This document shows, piece by piece, positions 31,085-44,095 of a stretch of DNA of 64,000 bases; positions within the stretch are counted from its first letter, which is position 1, and each line of letters opens with the position of its first letter. Position numbers and translations under genes: made by a program. Origin of the DNA: Notolepis coatsorum (lineage: Eukaryota > Chordata > Actinopteri > Aulopiformes > Paralepididae); the NCBI GenBank assembly GCA_963971535.1, contig OZ020589.1:93127182-93191181 (forward strand), read 5' to 3'. The notes beneath the pieces were generated by a model, which worked only from the letters and a program-made list of their open reading frames with translations, did no database searches and was not told the origin of the DNA.

Positions 31085-32408
31085 TGTAACTGAGGGGTAC
31101 AATTCCCTGACTGTATTATATAAGTATGGTATCATTAAACCACTACTGTCTTATGTACATTACTACTGGCCATACAGTACACAGGTATATTAGATGAACA
31201 CTTCCCACAATGACACGGTTCCACACAAAACTGGGTTTAAGAATATTTATTAGCAGCAATGATAGTATATAACAATACTTTACGTAGGGTGCGCTTATAA
31301 GGCAAAGAATGTGCGTAAGCAAATCAATAACGTATGTCCATTCTCATATTACGCAGGAGATAATGAATACCACCTGTATCTTAGGAATTATATCTATGGT
31401 ACAATAGTAAGGCAGCGGGAGATACTGGTAGGGTCCCTCCGGTTGTAAGCCAGCAAGGGGAGAGGATTTGTCGGTAGTAGAGTCTGGGTCAACGATGAAT
31501 ACAGAGACTCCAAGTACAGGAGACGGTGCAATAATCTCTTGATCCGCAGACGAATAACAGCTGTTCTCCGTGGCATGCAACTCCGCATGGAAGAAAGCTA
31601 GCCAGCCTCAGGCTTCTGAGAGGCGGGCTCGACGTTGCTCCTCACAGGGTAAATCCCACACAATTGTGGGTGTAGGCGATTCTCCGCTCCATCAATTACA
31701 GGACCAAAGCAAATATAATCCAGCCGAAAAGGGCTATGTAGTCGTCGGGTAGATTATCCAGTGTACATGTCCACACGGTCCTCGTCTAGGGCTCCTTGGG
31801 TGAAAACGCCAGGGTAAGCTGCCCAGCCTGGATAAGCACACTAGCTGGTACGAGGAAACGTTGGTGATGCTGGTCACTGTAGAACGGTAGCCGCACGATA
31901 CACTATACCTAAATAGACTATTACTGAATTAATAGAATAGGTCGAACTCGACGGTACAGCGTTAAACTCTGATACTTCAGTTATTAATTCGCACGCGGTC
32001 TCAATGCTCTATTTGGGGCCAAACAGGCCATAATTCACCGCACGTTGTATCGTGGGTGAGGCTTCAACTTATTGGGTAACTTAACTTCTGTATTCACCTG
32101 CGCCGTATTTATACGTTAGGTGAACAAACTAGTACCAGCCCTATTCCTGTCTCGTATCCTTGCGCAGAGCCGTTCATGCCCAGGCATGTCTTTGACGGTG
32201 ACTTTGAACTAGACCCTGGGGGTATGGCAATGGCGCCTAAGGGACCGCTGTCCAATAGGAGAACGAAATATTATGGTCTGTACTAGGTTAAAGGGATATT
32301 CCGTGTATATGTACAAGGAATACACAAGGGATATCAAAAGATATACAAATATTATGCAATATATATCAATCAATAAATATATTCGGTTTAATCTGATCCT
32401 TCGTAACA
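31085..32408 (-). repeat. BEL/Pao 3' LTR
   Basis: A direct repeat of 38634-39942. Its purine-rich neighbour on the inner side (minus strand AATTAGGAGGCGGC just before the LTR) fits a polypurine tract. Confidence 0.93.
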
Positions 32409-32500
32409 GCCGCCTCCTAATTAGTCCCACCTAATTAGATAAGCAGAGACAGATTAACCGCACTGTCCACTACTCAATGTCTGTTGTGAGGGTAGGCAGT

Positions 32501-35500
32501 TCACAAAGTCAGGGGGTCATGGTCGTCATCAAGAGTGTCGGGGAGCCTTGGCAACTCTATCAGCCTCGCCACGGGCCGGGTGTATGTCCGCCCTTGGACG
32601 AGCACTTCTGCCGCTCTGACCTTTCCGTCGGCACCAGTGATCACTTTGCTTACGCGGCCGGCCGGCCACATAGCTCGGGGTAGTGACTGGTCGATAATCA
32701 TGACGACTGTTCCTTCTGTCAAATTGTCTCTTTCTTTCACCCATTTCTGGCGGGTCTGTAGAGACGGTAGATAGTGGAGTAGGAAACTGTTCCAAAACTT
32801 GTCAGCCAATACTTGACTGTACCTCCACATTCTTCGGCCGTTCGCTTCTTCAGGCCTGTACACTGTCTGTGGTAGCGCGGGGCCCAGCCGCGCCATCAAG
32901 AGAGTGTTGGGGGTGACTGGGTCGACATCTGCTACATCACTTGAGACGTAACCGAGGGGCTTTGAGTTCAATACTCCCTCGATCTCCGTGAGGACTGTCG
33001 TGAGGACTTCTTCCGCCACGGTCTGGGCCCCAAGCACGGCGTACAGGGCTGTCTTTATTGAACGTACTTCTCGTTCCCAAGTTCCACCGAAGTGAGGTGC
33101 ATTCGGGGGGTTAAACTGGAAATCAATCTGAGATGGAGCGAGGTGGGTCTTAAGTTCTAGGCCCATAGCTTGGAAGCTCTCTCTCAGCTCTCTTTCTCCG
33201 CCTTTGAAGTTTGTCCCGTGATCAGACAATAATATAGACGGTTTCCCTTTCCGCGATGTGAATCTCCGGAAGGCCATAAGGAATGAGTCTGTGCTCATGG
33301 TTGAAAGGAGTTCTATGTGTATCGCTCGGGTGGTCATGCATTTGAATACAATACCCCACCGCTTCTCAGTCCCTCTTCCTTTCTTTACATACAGCGGGCC
33401 GAAACAGTCCATACCGGTGGAGTGAAAAGGCTTGTCGCCGAGTCGGAGGTGACAGGGGGGTAGGTCAGCCATCCGGGGTATACTGGGCTGTGCTCGCCAT
33501 TTACGACAGTCTAGACAAGTCCGCTGGAAGCGTCGTACTGCTTCTCTCCCTTGCAGTATCCAATAACGACGTCTGATCTCCGCGAAGACTCTCTCTGCCC
33601 CGGCGTGATGCACGTCCTCGTCGTATTTCTTTATGATAAGCTCTGTGACCTTGTGTCGGCTGTTTAAGACTATCGGGTACTTGACGTCATCCGGTAAGTC
33701 TGGTGCTCTCCTCAGACGACCACCCACTCTGATGAGATTATGGGCGTCGCTCTCAGGGGCTAAGTGGAGCAATCTGCTGTCTGACGGGACTGGCTTTGAT
33801 CCCTGTAGACAGTCTAGCTCGTCGGGGAACGAGTCTCTCTGGGCTCGCTGTAGCAGAAGGAGTTCTGCTTCTTCGTAGTTAGCTGCAGTAATGTCAGTAG
33901 TGGGCTGAACCTCTGGGTGGTGCCACAGGAATGTCTTTAGCTGCGCACTCTCAAGGGTGAGGCAGTCGTCTATGTTGGGGTCTGTGGGGACGAGTGTGTG
34001 TGTCAACCCACAGAACATAGATTTCTTATTCTCTGCCTCCTCTTCACTCACCTCCCGTGGGGTGGGGGTAGGCCACTCTTCTTCCGGGAGCTTGAGGAAC
34101 TCGGGCGCGTCACTATATAGATTGTGACGGGTGAGGTCATCCAGGGACATTCCCCGGGTGATGACGTCAGCTGGGTTGTGTTTTGTGTCCACATACCTCC
34201 AGCTTGCTGCTTCTGTTAAATCTTGGATCTCTGTGATTCTGACTCCCACGAAGACCTTGTATCTGCACGAATCAGACTGGATCCATGTGAGTACGGTCAT
34301 GGAGTCTGACCACAGGATTGTTCTTTGCACCGGAATGGTGAGTTCACGTTGGATTAACGTGGCGAGTTGCGCTCCTGCTAGGGCTGCGCAGAGCTCTAGA
34401 CGCGGGATAGATTGTTGCTTGCGGGGGGCTATTCTTGAGCGAGCCAGGATGAAGGAAGTATGTATTTCTCCTCCCTCCTCTCGGGCACGCAAGTAGGCCA
34501 CCGAACCGTAGGCTACTTCGGAGGCGTCGCTGAAGACGTCTACGTCTCCGGCCTCACTGTGGGTGGGAAGTAGCTGCGGCGTATGTTGACACCTGGGAGT
34601 GAGCTGAGTTCTGTCTCCCACTCTCTCCATGTGGAGGCAAGGTGTTCGGGTATGGGGTCGTCCCAGCCCTGGTCCTTGTCCCATAACGCTCTTACAATCA
34701 TCTTTGCCCTGGTGGTGTAAGGTAGAATACATCCCAACGGGTCATATTGTCTGGCGAGTGTTCTGTATACACTCCGTCTTGTGGTCGGTAGTGCAGTCGA
34801 CCTTCCCTGCTCCTTGGTCAGGGGTGTGTGTTTATAATGGAGCGAGTCTGTTTTGAAGCGCCAGACTAGTCCTAAGGTCATTTCTTGGGCTTCTCCTGGG
34901 ATGGTCGCCATCCAGGTCTCGCTGTTTGCTGCCTTGTCCTCTGGGGAGAGGCTGCGCAATACTTGAGGGTCGCTGCTGGCCCACTGCCGGAGATCAAAGC
35001 CGCCTTTGATCAGGGAGGCGCAGAGCTTGAGTAGGAGGGCCTTCTTCTGGCGTCGAGACGCTTTGCAGACAGTTGTCCACGTAGAAACTATTTCCTACAC
35101 TTTGTCGGACCTCTTCATCAGCTGCTGGGTCCTCTGCGACGTGTTTTTGCAGTGCAAACGTAGCACAGCATGGGCTGCATGTGGTTCCGAAAGGGAGGAC
35201 TTCCCATTGATAGATGGATGGTTGCTCATCCCCGATCCTCTCTCTCCATAAGAACCGCAGCAGGGGCTTGTCCTCCTCCACTAGTCGCACCTGCAGGAAC
35301 ATCCCTTTGATGTCGCCGCTGATGGCCACCTTGTCTTGGCGGAAACGTAGTAACACGCCTAGTAGAGAGGGGCCGAGTGTTGGGCCGGGCAAGAGCTCTT
35401 TATTCAGATTTTGTGATCCGATCTGGTAGCTGCAGTTGAACACAATACGATCCTTGCCGTTGTGGTGGACTTTGTGGTGCGGCACGTACCATGATTCAGT

Positions 35501-38500
35501 CGTCTGATCGGCCTCTTTACTGTCAATTTTCTTTATGTGTCCCGCTGTGATTAGCTTGTCAATCTCAGCGCGGTACACAGTAGCTTGAGCGGGGTCTCTG
35601 GCTAGGCGCCGCTCTGTGTTCAATAGATACCGCTCCGTCGCTTCTTTTGGGGCATGGAAGGTAGGCATACCCTCTCGCCTCAGGAGTGGAGTTGCGTATC
35701 TCATCACTCCGTTGACTTTGACTCTCTTTGTCCCCCGCTCGAGGAGGGCTATAGCATAAATGTCTTCCTTAGAACGAATGTGTTTCTTTTCGTTCTTAAA
35801 GGGCATTGTCTCTAGTGTCCATAGCCTCTCGATGTGCTGTAGGAGGGTGGTGTCTTCTTCTGTCACTCTGGAGTGGAGGCAGCTAGTGGCTGCTGTTCGG
35901 TTAGGAGACCTAGAGAGGGGGCCTTGTAGTGTCCATCCTAGGCGGGTCTCGACTGCTGCAGGACAGCCTCTGGGCCCAGTGTGGACCCGGTCCATCGGGA
36001 CGATGAGGTGTGCATGGTCGGATCCTATCAGCAGGGTCGGGGTGGCACCGTCTATGAGCGGTATAGGTAGTCGACGCAGGTGCACATATTTATCCATCAG
36101 CTTGGCGATGGGGTAGGTGTACTGCGACAGGCCTATGTCTTGGCTGGTGAAAGCGTTAGTGATCCTATACCGTCTCTCTGGCTGCCCGCTTGCTGCGATA
36201 GTGAAGGAGACATTCTCGCCCTTTATCGTCTTCAGGTCTCTTCTTATTGTCCGAATCGTCATCGTTTCTTCGCTCCCCCGCAGCCCCAGCTGGGCCGCAG
36301 CGGACGCGAGGAGAAGGGTCTTCTCTGACCCGTCGTCAAGGACGGCGTAGGTGTCCATGACCTTGTCTTCGTAACTCAATGTTACGCGGACCACCTTCAA
36401 GAGCACCCGGGCGCCCCCGCTGCTGGCGGGGTCAATGTACATAACACTTGCCTTTGTGCTGCTTGAGGGTGCAGGCTTTCTTCTGTTACTGTCATGTAGG
36501 ACGTCCAAGTGGGCTCCGTCACACCGACTACACCTCTTCTTTAAGCGGCAATCGGCTGCCATGTGACTGCGCGCACATCGGTAACAGCGTCGGTTGGACT
36601 TTATCCATTGACTCACCTCGTCGGCGGTCATCTTCTTGAACGTGTCACAGTGTGACAGCCAGTGTTCCTTTTCGCAGTACGGGCACACCATCTTCCACTT
36701 CTCTTTCATCGAGGGGGTACTGTGGTTCTTGTTGCTCGGTACTGATTCTGCTTGGTGCATGACGGTCACCAGTCTGCGGCCATCGTTTGCTCTCCTAGGT
36801 CCCTCTCTGGAGCTTGGTGTGCTCCGCACGAACGTATCCAACCGTAGGCTGTTGACTTCTCTCGCCAGGAAGTCGGCTAGGTCTAGGAGGGATGGCTCGG
36901 GACCGTTAGGATCGCGGTGGTCTCTTTGCCGCCTGAAGCGCTCTTGTCGGGCGGGCGGAAGCTTCTCTAAAATCCTCTCAACATTAGAGTTCGCGTACAG
37001 TTCGTGCATACCCTTTTCCTTTTGCGCCCCCAGCATCCCTACCAGGGATTGTACCTTGATAGACGGGTCATCTAGTGAGCGATTGTCTGTGGCTGGGGGT
37101 AGACGGTCAATATTCCTTATCTCTTGTATTACGTAGTCCCATATGCGTCCATATCGTTGGTCGAGTGCTGCTAGAGCCGCGGTGTATGGGGTAGTAGAGG
37201 TGGAATATGCCAGCGCTATATTGTGCCCTCGGGGCACCTTGAGGTGCTTGAGTAGGATAGCATACTTGTACGGTTCATCAGTTACATCGGACATCATTGT
37301 CTCTAAGCACATTCGTAGCTCTGTGTACTGTGCTCTGTTCTCGTGTGTGAAGTCCGGGAACGTCGGTGTGCCAAGGTACGATGCCATGGATGGCTGGCAC
37401 ATCGGTGAGCGTTGGAGGAGAGGCCTCCTAGGCGAGTCTCCTCTTACGTGTCGTGGTGGGCTGGTACCTGCCGGGTACCAAGGCCCGCGTACCCAGGTGC
37501 TGTTCCTCGGGGCTGGTCGTGCGTCAAGCTCACCCGTGAATTGAGTCGGGGGTCTGTAGCGCAGAGCCGCGGGGGTAAAGTCTGGGCTGTACTGGACCTC
37601 CTGGTCCTGTGGAGTACGGTGATGCTGTTGGGCTTGACTCTCCTCCTCTCCCTCTTCTTCTTCCTCTGGCAGGTCATCTAGATCCTGTAGTCGTCTATTT
37701 AGCCTCTCCGTGGTATAGGCCGGTTCTTCCCTGTTGCTGGGTCTCGCTTGGACCGGTCGGGGAAGGGGTTCGGAGAGGGGTATAGGCTCTCTCTGTTGGC
37801 CGGGCTCAGGGTCGCTTGATCGGGTAGGGGAAGGTGCGCGCTGGGCTTCGGCGCAGTCTCTTTCCATATTCTCTTCCGTCTGGAGGCGTCTAGTCTCTAG
37901 GCGTATGCGGTCTTCGTCACTCCGTCGCTGCGCCTGAAAGCGCTCTCGTTCGGTCGCGGAATGTTCGCGTTCACTAAGGGCTTGCGCTTGGAGTTTCGCG
38001 TGGAAGCGTTCTTGTTCCATGGAAGAATGTTCGCGCTCTCTAAGCGTCTGTGCTTGGAGTCGATCGCGCTCGGTTGAGGCTGCCAGGCTGGCGACGAAGG
38101 CCTGCGCCAGCATCTTGTCCGCCTCGCTGGGGGAAGACGCTGGTTGAGGTGATCGGCTCCTGGTAGTACTCGTTGGAGATCCGTTCTCCTGTCGCGTACC
38201 AAGGAGATCCATCTCCGGGGTGCGCGTCTCTTCTTGTGGTGGGTCGGGTTCCATCCCTGGAGGGCTTTCTTTATCCTGGAGCTCTCCGGGGACTACTTCT
38301 TCGGTCTTGGCGAGGGGTAAAGTCATGTCAGGTCCCTCCTGGTCCCCACCGTGAGCTTGGTCAGTTACGTTAGAACCCACTAGGGTCTCTACTGGCGGGG
38401 TAGCCTGGTCGGTAGGGTTGGACATAATTTTACTATCTACTTTTTCCGCGTTTAACGTCTGTAGAAAGCTAGGTAGTATACTGGCAACGTAATCCTCTAA

Positions 38501-38572
38501 GTACTGAGGTGTCTGCCGTCTACGCTGCGGGCGATCTATTTTAGGAGAACCGTTTGTGTTCATCTTGGCCAT
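32501..38572 (-). pseudogene. BEL/Pao gag-pol region (fossil)
   Basis: Parts in minus-strand order: a Glu/Arg/Gln-rich coiled-coil gag start (38.5-37.5 kb); a gag core with FPDFTHENRAQYTELRMCLE (about 37.3 kb); two zinc knuckles (CPYCEKEHWLSHC and CYRCARSHMAADC, about 36.7-36.5 kb); an A17-type aspartic protease (YAVLDDGSEKTLLLAS, about 36.3 kb); a reverse transcriptase (VAISGDIKGMFLQVRL, VLPFGTTCSPCCATFAL, about 35.4-35.0 kb); RNase H (DVFSDASEVAYGSVAY, about 34.5 kb); and an integrase (HHAGAERVFAEIRRRYW, DCRKWRAQPSIPRMADLPPC, STGMDCFGPLYV, then LLSDHGTNFKG, about 33.6-33.2 kb) with a C-terminal BEL domain. These are the normal BEL/Pao parts. It is broken in about one or two places. Confidence 0.92.
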
Positions 38573-38615
38573 GTCAATATTAATACTACTATATTAATAT
38601 TACGCTAGTTACCCT

Positions 38616-38631
38616 CCGGCTCGAAGGACCA
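38616..38631 (-). promoter_or_regulatory. tRNA primer-binding site of BEL/Pao element
   Basis: Two bases inside the 5' LTR, minus strand TGGTCCTTCGAGCCGG is the complement of a tRNA 3' end in CCA (CCGGCTCGAAGGACCA). It looks like an arginine-tRNA type primer, but the isotype is an inference. Confidence 0.75.
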
Positions 38632-38633
38632 AT

Positions 38634-39942
38634 TGTAACTGAGGGGTACAATTCCCTGACTGTATTATATAAGTATGGTATCATTAAACCACTACTGTCT
38701 TATGTACATTACTACTGGCCATACAGTACACAGGTATATTAGATGAACACTTCCCACAATGACACGGTTCCACACAAAACTGGGTTTAAGAATATTTATT
38801 AGCAGCAATGATAGTATATAACAATACTTTACGTAGGGTGCGCTTATAAGGCAAAGAATGTGCGTAAGCAAATCAATAACGTATGTCCATTCTCATATTA
38901 CGCAGGAGATAATGAATACCACCTGTATCTTAGGAATTATATCTATGGTACAATAGTAAGGCAGCGGGAGATACTGGTAGGGTCCCTCCGGTTGTAAGCC
39001 AGCAAGGGGAGAGGATTTGTCGGTAGTAGAGTCTGGGTCAACGATGAATAGAGAGACTCCAAGTACAGGAGACGGTGCAATAATCTCTTGATCCGCAGAC
39101 GAATAACAGCTGTTCTCCGTGGCATGCAGCTCCGCATGGAAGAAAGCTAGCCAGCCTCAGGCTTCTGAGAGGCGGGCTCGACGTTGCTCCTCACAGGGTA
39201 AATCCCACAATTGTGGGTGTAGGCGATTCTCCGCTCCATCAATTACAGGACCAAAGCAAATATAATCCAGCCGAAAAGGGCTATGTAGTCGTCGGGTAGA
39301 TTATCCAGTGTACATGTCCACACGGTCCTCGTCTAGGGCTCCTCGGGTGAAAACGCCAGGGTAAGCTGCCCAGCCTGGATAAGCACACTAGCTGGTACGA
39401 GGAAACGTTGGTGATGCTGGTCACTGTAGAACGGTAGCCGCACGATACACTATACCTAAATAGACTATTACTGAATTAATAGAATAGGTCGAACTCGACG
39501 GTACAGCGTTAAACTCTGATACTTCAGTTATTAATTGGCACGCAGTCTCAATGCTCTATTTGGGGCCAAACAGGCCATACTTCACCGCACGTTGTATCGT
39601 GGGTGAGACTTCAACTTCTGTATTCACCTGCGCCGTATTTATACGTTAGGTGAACAAACTAGTACCAGCCCTATTCCTGTCTCGTATCCTTGCGCAGAGC
39701 CGTTCATGCCCAGGCATGTCTTTGACGGTGACTTTGAACTAGACCCTGGGGGTATGGCAATGGCGCCTAAGGGACCGCTGTCCAATAGGAGAACGAAATA
39801 TTATGGTCTGTACTAGGTTAAAGGGATATTCCGTGTATATGTACAAGGAATACACAAGGGATATCAAACGATATACAAATATTATGCAATATATATCAAT
39901 CAATAAATATATATATTCGGTTTAATCTGATCCTTCGTAACA
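38634..39942 (-). repeat. BEL/Pao 5' LTR
   Basis: This LTR carries the promoter by position. It is almost identical to 31085-32408; the main differences are one short deletion and an extra TATA in the AT repeat near the end. Confidence 0.93.
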
Positions 39943-41342
39943 GTAGAGGTAAACGGTACTCTATCCCCCCCCCCCCTCACAGTGAGCTGTGGTGTTCCAC
40001 AAGGAAGCATACTAGGACCGCTACTCTTCCTAATTTATGCAAATGACATGTCGTCAGCCGGTGACTGCAACTTGTTCCTGTTTGCGGACGACTCAGCCCT
40101 GCTGGTCTCTGACAAGAACAAGTTGCAGGTTGAAAAAACCCTCAGCTCGGAACTAGGCAAAATCTGCATATGGCTCGCTGATAACAAACTATCATTACAC
40201 ATGGGCAAAACAGAGTCCATTCTCTTCGGTTCAAATAACAAACTCAGCAAGACCGACGGCTTCTCAGTTGCAGTGGGTGACAATATTGTCACAAGGAAAG
40301 ACGAAATTACCTACCTGGGTTCCATCCTAGAGGCAAATCTTTCCTGTGACAAAATGGCATCCAATGTAATAAAAAAAAGTCAACCAACGAACTAGATTCT
40401 TGTACCGGATCTCCTCTCTGGTAAACAAGAATACCCTGAAGACTCTGGCAGGAGCACTCATTCAAGGGTACTACGACTATGCGTGCACCTCATGGTACCA
40501 AAGCACCTCAAAGGCGCTTAAAACAAAATTACAAACATCACAAAACAAACTGGTCAGACTACTACTTGACCTTACCCCCAGAACCCACCTCACCCCTGCC
40601 CACTTTGACAACCTAGGATGGCTTAGAGTAGACGACAGAGTACAGCAACTTGCAATGGGCCTGGTCTACAAGATACACTATACGACTAAGGTACCCATGT
40701 ACATGTCAAAATACTTCCCAAAGGTCAGTGAATACCACAACCACTACACCAGAGGAAGCTCAACAAATAATGTTAAACCCAGATTCCGCTCAAACAAGGG
40801 ACTAAATACGTTTCGCAATTATGCCACATCAATGTGGAACGCCCTACCTAAAGCTGTAAAGGATGTGAATCCCTACCCACATTCAAAACCGCTCTTAAAG
40901 AGCACCTACGGGAGGATGCAATTCGAAACTGGCCATCGTAAATGCCCAAAACCCCCACCACCTCCTAATAGACAGTCTCCTCCCCACCGCATGTATATAT
41001 TCCCTCCCCGCCGTATGTATATCTCTCTCCCACCCACCCACCCCCTCCTAATGTACAGTCCCCTCCCCATCATATGTATATACTCTGTCAGGATCTAAGG
41101 GTAACAGTACTGTATATTTGAATACCGTTTATGTCACAAATGTATCAGTACTAAATACCTATATGTCCCTATGCCATAAATGTCACGTATGTTGTGTATG
41201 TCATAAATGTCTATATGAATTGAAAATGGGGGACCCTGATGGAAACAAGACAAACGTCTTTCTCAGGTCTGCATCCCCTTAACAATTGTGTGTATTGAGC
41301 CGTACTGTATTGTACCCATTCTGCAATCTGTTAAATAAAGTT

Positions 41343-41442
41343 TTCATTCATTCATTCATTCATTCATTCATTCATTCATTCATTCATTCATTCATTCATT
41401 CATTCATTCATTCATTCATTCATTCATTCATTCATTCATTCA
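41343..41442 (+). repeat. (ATTC)n microsatellite at the LINE 3' end
   Basis: About 24 uninterrupted ATTC units follow the AATAAAGTTTTC end of the LINE. Other copies of this LINE tail end in two to five units only. Confidence 0.97.
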
Positions 41443-41835
41443 GTTTAATCTTAATCTAATAGAAACAAATTATTTGAATATATTGATGCATTCCGGAAAT
41501 ATAGACCCGTGAACACCTAAAATAAGCGGAAATGTAAGAAATTACCATGCTGAATGTACTCATTTATTTTGTAGTAACCTGCCATGGATTGTCATAGAAA
41601 CACCTATGACGGCTTGTTGAAAAGGGGTGGTTGTGATGAATAACACAATGTCACCTGTGTAGAAGTAGCATGCATAGTCATGGAGTTACATCACTAAATG
41701 ACATGTCGTGTCCCAAACAAAAGAAAATGGAACATTGATCCATTATCAGTGGTAAGAACAATATTGACAAATTCAGCTCAAGTAATGTTACTGTCACAGG
41801 AAATCAAGCTTAGATAGGTTCTTATATTCCCAACA
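41443..41835. other. No gene recognised
   Basis: A/T-rich unique-looking sequence without a recognised motif. Confidence 0.3.
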
Positions 41836-41925
41836 CAGTAACAGCAAGACAACAGATGAAGGTGTAACAGAGATAAATCTTTATTTGGACATTTTATTAT
41901 AAGGTGTGAAAAACAAAACAGTTAC
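41836..41925 (+). repeat. Dispersed repeat shared with 11053-11127
   Basis: ACAGCAAGACAACAGATGAA, ATCTTTATTT and GAAAAACA blocks match 11053-11127. The host element is unknown. Confidence 0.6.
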
Positions 41926-41999
41926 TAACTCACTGCCACTTTATTTTATTTTACTATGTACCACTGCTGCTAGGAATAGTACCACTGCTGCTAGGAATA

Positions 42000-42299
<300 letters not shown>

Positions 42300-42960
42300 A
42301 GTTTTATTTATATAGCGCTTCTCAAGGACCCAACGCCGCTGAAAATAGGCAGAGAAACATAGTAAAACAAAGAAACAAAAAAAAGGAACATGAGACCACA
42401 AGGAAAACAGGGGAAAGCAGCATGAGATACACAGAAACATAGAGCCACAGTAACAAACATCAAACAGGTTGGGGGGGGGGGGGGGGTTGAATGCTAGGGA
42501 GAACGGGTGGGTTTTGAGGTGGGATTTGAAGGTGGAGAGTGTGGGGGAGTCTCTGATGGACTGAGGGAGGGAGTTCCAGAGTCGGGGTGCAGTGCGTGAG
42601 AAGGCCCGATCACCAACGTTTTTAAGGATGATGGGGGAGGCAGTGGAGGAGGACCGGAGGGAACGGGTGGGGCGGTAAGGAAGAAGGAGATCAGTCAGGT
42701 AGGGAGGGGCCAGGCTATGGAGGGCTTTGAAGATGAGGAGTAGTGTTTTGAAGTTGATGCATTCTTTGATCGGGAGCCAGTGGAGAGAGTGGAGGACAGG
42801 AGTGATGTGTTCACGGGACCGGGTGTTTGTGAGGAGGCGGGCGGCTGAATTTTGGACCATCTGCAGTTTATGGAGGGAGCGGGAGGTGATGCCAGATTGC
42901 CAGTGAGGAGGGAGTTGCAATAGTCAAGGCGGGAGGAGATGAAGTATGAGGGAATTTGCA
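42300..42960 (-). mobile_element. Rex1-like LINE 3' end, 5'-truncated
   Basis: Minus-strand reading gives a C-terminal LINE domain (VQNSAARLLTNTRSREHITP, LHSLHWLPIKECINFKTLLL, FSRTAPRLWNSLPQSIRDS). A short 3' UTR ending AGAAGCGCTATATAAATAAA then leads into the ATT tail. A slip near 42900 shifts the first few codons. A G/C homopolymer (42471-42486) lies in the UTR. There is no RT core. Confidence 0.85.
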
Positions 42961-43198
42961 CTAAGTTCTCTTTTACCTCTTTTTATTTAATTCACTCATT
43001 AATTTCATTTTAGCTACTGTTTATATTGTACATAGTCCTGTATATTGTGTGTTGTATATTGTGTCCTATATGTTACTTTTGTGTTTTATATTGTATAGAT
43101 ATTTTTATATACACCGTAGGAAGGGGGGAACGTAATTACAATTTTCTGTATGTCTTGCACAAATGGAAAACTGACAATATAGTTGACTTTGACTTTGA
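42961..43198 (+). mobile_element. LINE 3' tail with TTGACT repeat
   Basis: TTTATATTGTACATAGTCCT, GTATATTGTGTGTTG and the end GTTGACTTTGACTTTGA are a CR1-like 3' tail. Only the non-coding end is present. Confidence 0.55.
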
Positions 43199-43329
43199 AT
43201 AGGAAATCTCATAATTTCAGACTGCTTAGTTACTGGTGGCCTAAATGCACATGGCCTCAGCAGCCTGTAGAATGGGTCAGGGTACCCTGGCCTACCAGCC
43301 TGAGCAAGAGTAATGGAGACGCCAAAATG

Positions 43330-43490
43330 AAACAAATGTCCACACATAATAACACCCAATGGCCACACATAATAACACCCAAATGACCACACATAATAAC
43401 GCCCAATGGCCACACACAATAACGCCCAATGGCCACACAGATAAAGATTTGGGGTGTAAAACACCATCCACCAAATGGATACTATGTTGA
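43330..43490 (+). repeat. Tandem repeat of a 20-24-bp unit and dispersed repeat
   Basis: Four to five units of CCACACATAATAACACCCAA-type sequence run from 43337 to 43440. The following ACACCATCCACCAAATGG block relates it to 13150-13220. Confidence 0.75.
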
Positions 43491-43520
43491 TATACTTAAC
43501 TATGAGCCACTCTGGTTACA

Positions 43521-43733
43521 CACTGTAAAAACTGAGCGTCATCTGGTCACTTTTAAACTATCAGCTAATTGTATTCAACTAAAACTGTGTAAAATGCAAT
43601 TCATAAATGGTTCAAAATGCATTGCATTCAGCTCAATTCTATTTCAAACGGCACATAGTCTTTTTTATTATGTATAGGTTACTAATACTTATTTAATAAA
43701 TATGAATGAACCCCAATCCCAGTTTTTACAGTG
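43521..43733. mobile_element. Small MITE with CACTGTAAAAACT ends
   Basis: CACTGTAAAAACTG at 43521 is mirrored by CAGTTTTTACAGTG ending at 43733. The interior is A/T-rich. A target duplication is not clear. Confidence 0.6.
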
Positions 43734-44095
43734 CAGACAGTCACAGGGCTAAACATGCACTCGATTAAATACCTGTGGTTACACAATGGCATGCAATACA
43801 AATCTCTGTTTGGCTACTGGTATTAAGAGGGCCGCACGGTACTGCTGCTATGACCATGAGAGGTGTCCCTGCTGCCGGATGGGGGGAAAACAAAGGGATA
43901 CAAAATGTGTGGTGTGGCGTTGGGGAAACACCGTTTGGGGCAACACAACACAGACACTGTATTTATGGGTCAAAACACCATGTTTATTGTCCATAGGGAA
44001 AGATAAGAATGTTAGAGGGGGTTGCCTGGCCCGTGGTGAACCCCAAGGTATTCCGTGAGGGAAAGTGGGGGGGGGCAGCCAGTCCAGGCATGTTG
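43734..44095. other. No gene recognised
   Basis: Short open frames only; G-rich runs near 44070. No element ends were seen. Confidence 0.3.

Larger units (their letters stand above)
31085..39942 (-). mobile_element. BEL/Pao LTR retrotransposon, nearly whole fossil
   Basis: An 8.86-kb element is flanked by the 5-bp duplication GTAGA (31080-31084, 39943-39947). It has two 1.3-kb LTRs beginning TGTAAC and ending GTAACA. Order on the minus strand: 5' LTR, primer site, gag with zinc knuckles, aspartic protease, reverse transcriptase, RNase H, integrase, 3' LTR. The coding part looks almost whole, with about one or two breaks. The LTRs differ at about eight positions plus a few short length differences by eye (near 0.6%), so the insertion is young. 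It lies inside the ATTC-type LINE. Confidence 0.95.
31020..41442 (+). mobile_element. ATTC-type LINE (CR1/Jockey-like), split by BEL/Pao
   Basis: This non-LTR element is truncated at its 5' end inside the reverse transcriptase. The first 65 bp (SSWMQSYLEGRKQMVDV) are at 31022-31084; the rest resumes at 39943. The RT core is CGVPQGSILGPLLFLIYAND and LFLFADDSALLVS, with the LADNKLSLHMGKTESILFGS motif following (to about 40380). A single frameshift in the run of As near 40372-40380 separates it from the C-terminal frame 40400-41098 (RFLYRISSLV, LVRLLLDLTPRTHLTPAH). The 3' UTR (41216-41340) is the source of the tail found in at least eight other places here. It ends in (ATTC)n. Confidence 0.85.

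Noticed and set aside
43105-43474. Valine/tryptophan/glycine-rich frames
   Set aside because: Translations of the 20-24-bp tandem repeat.
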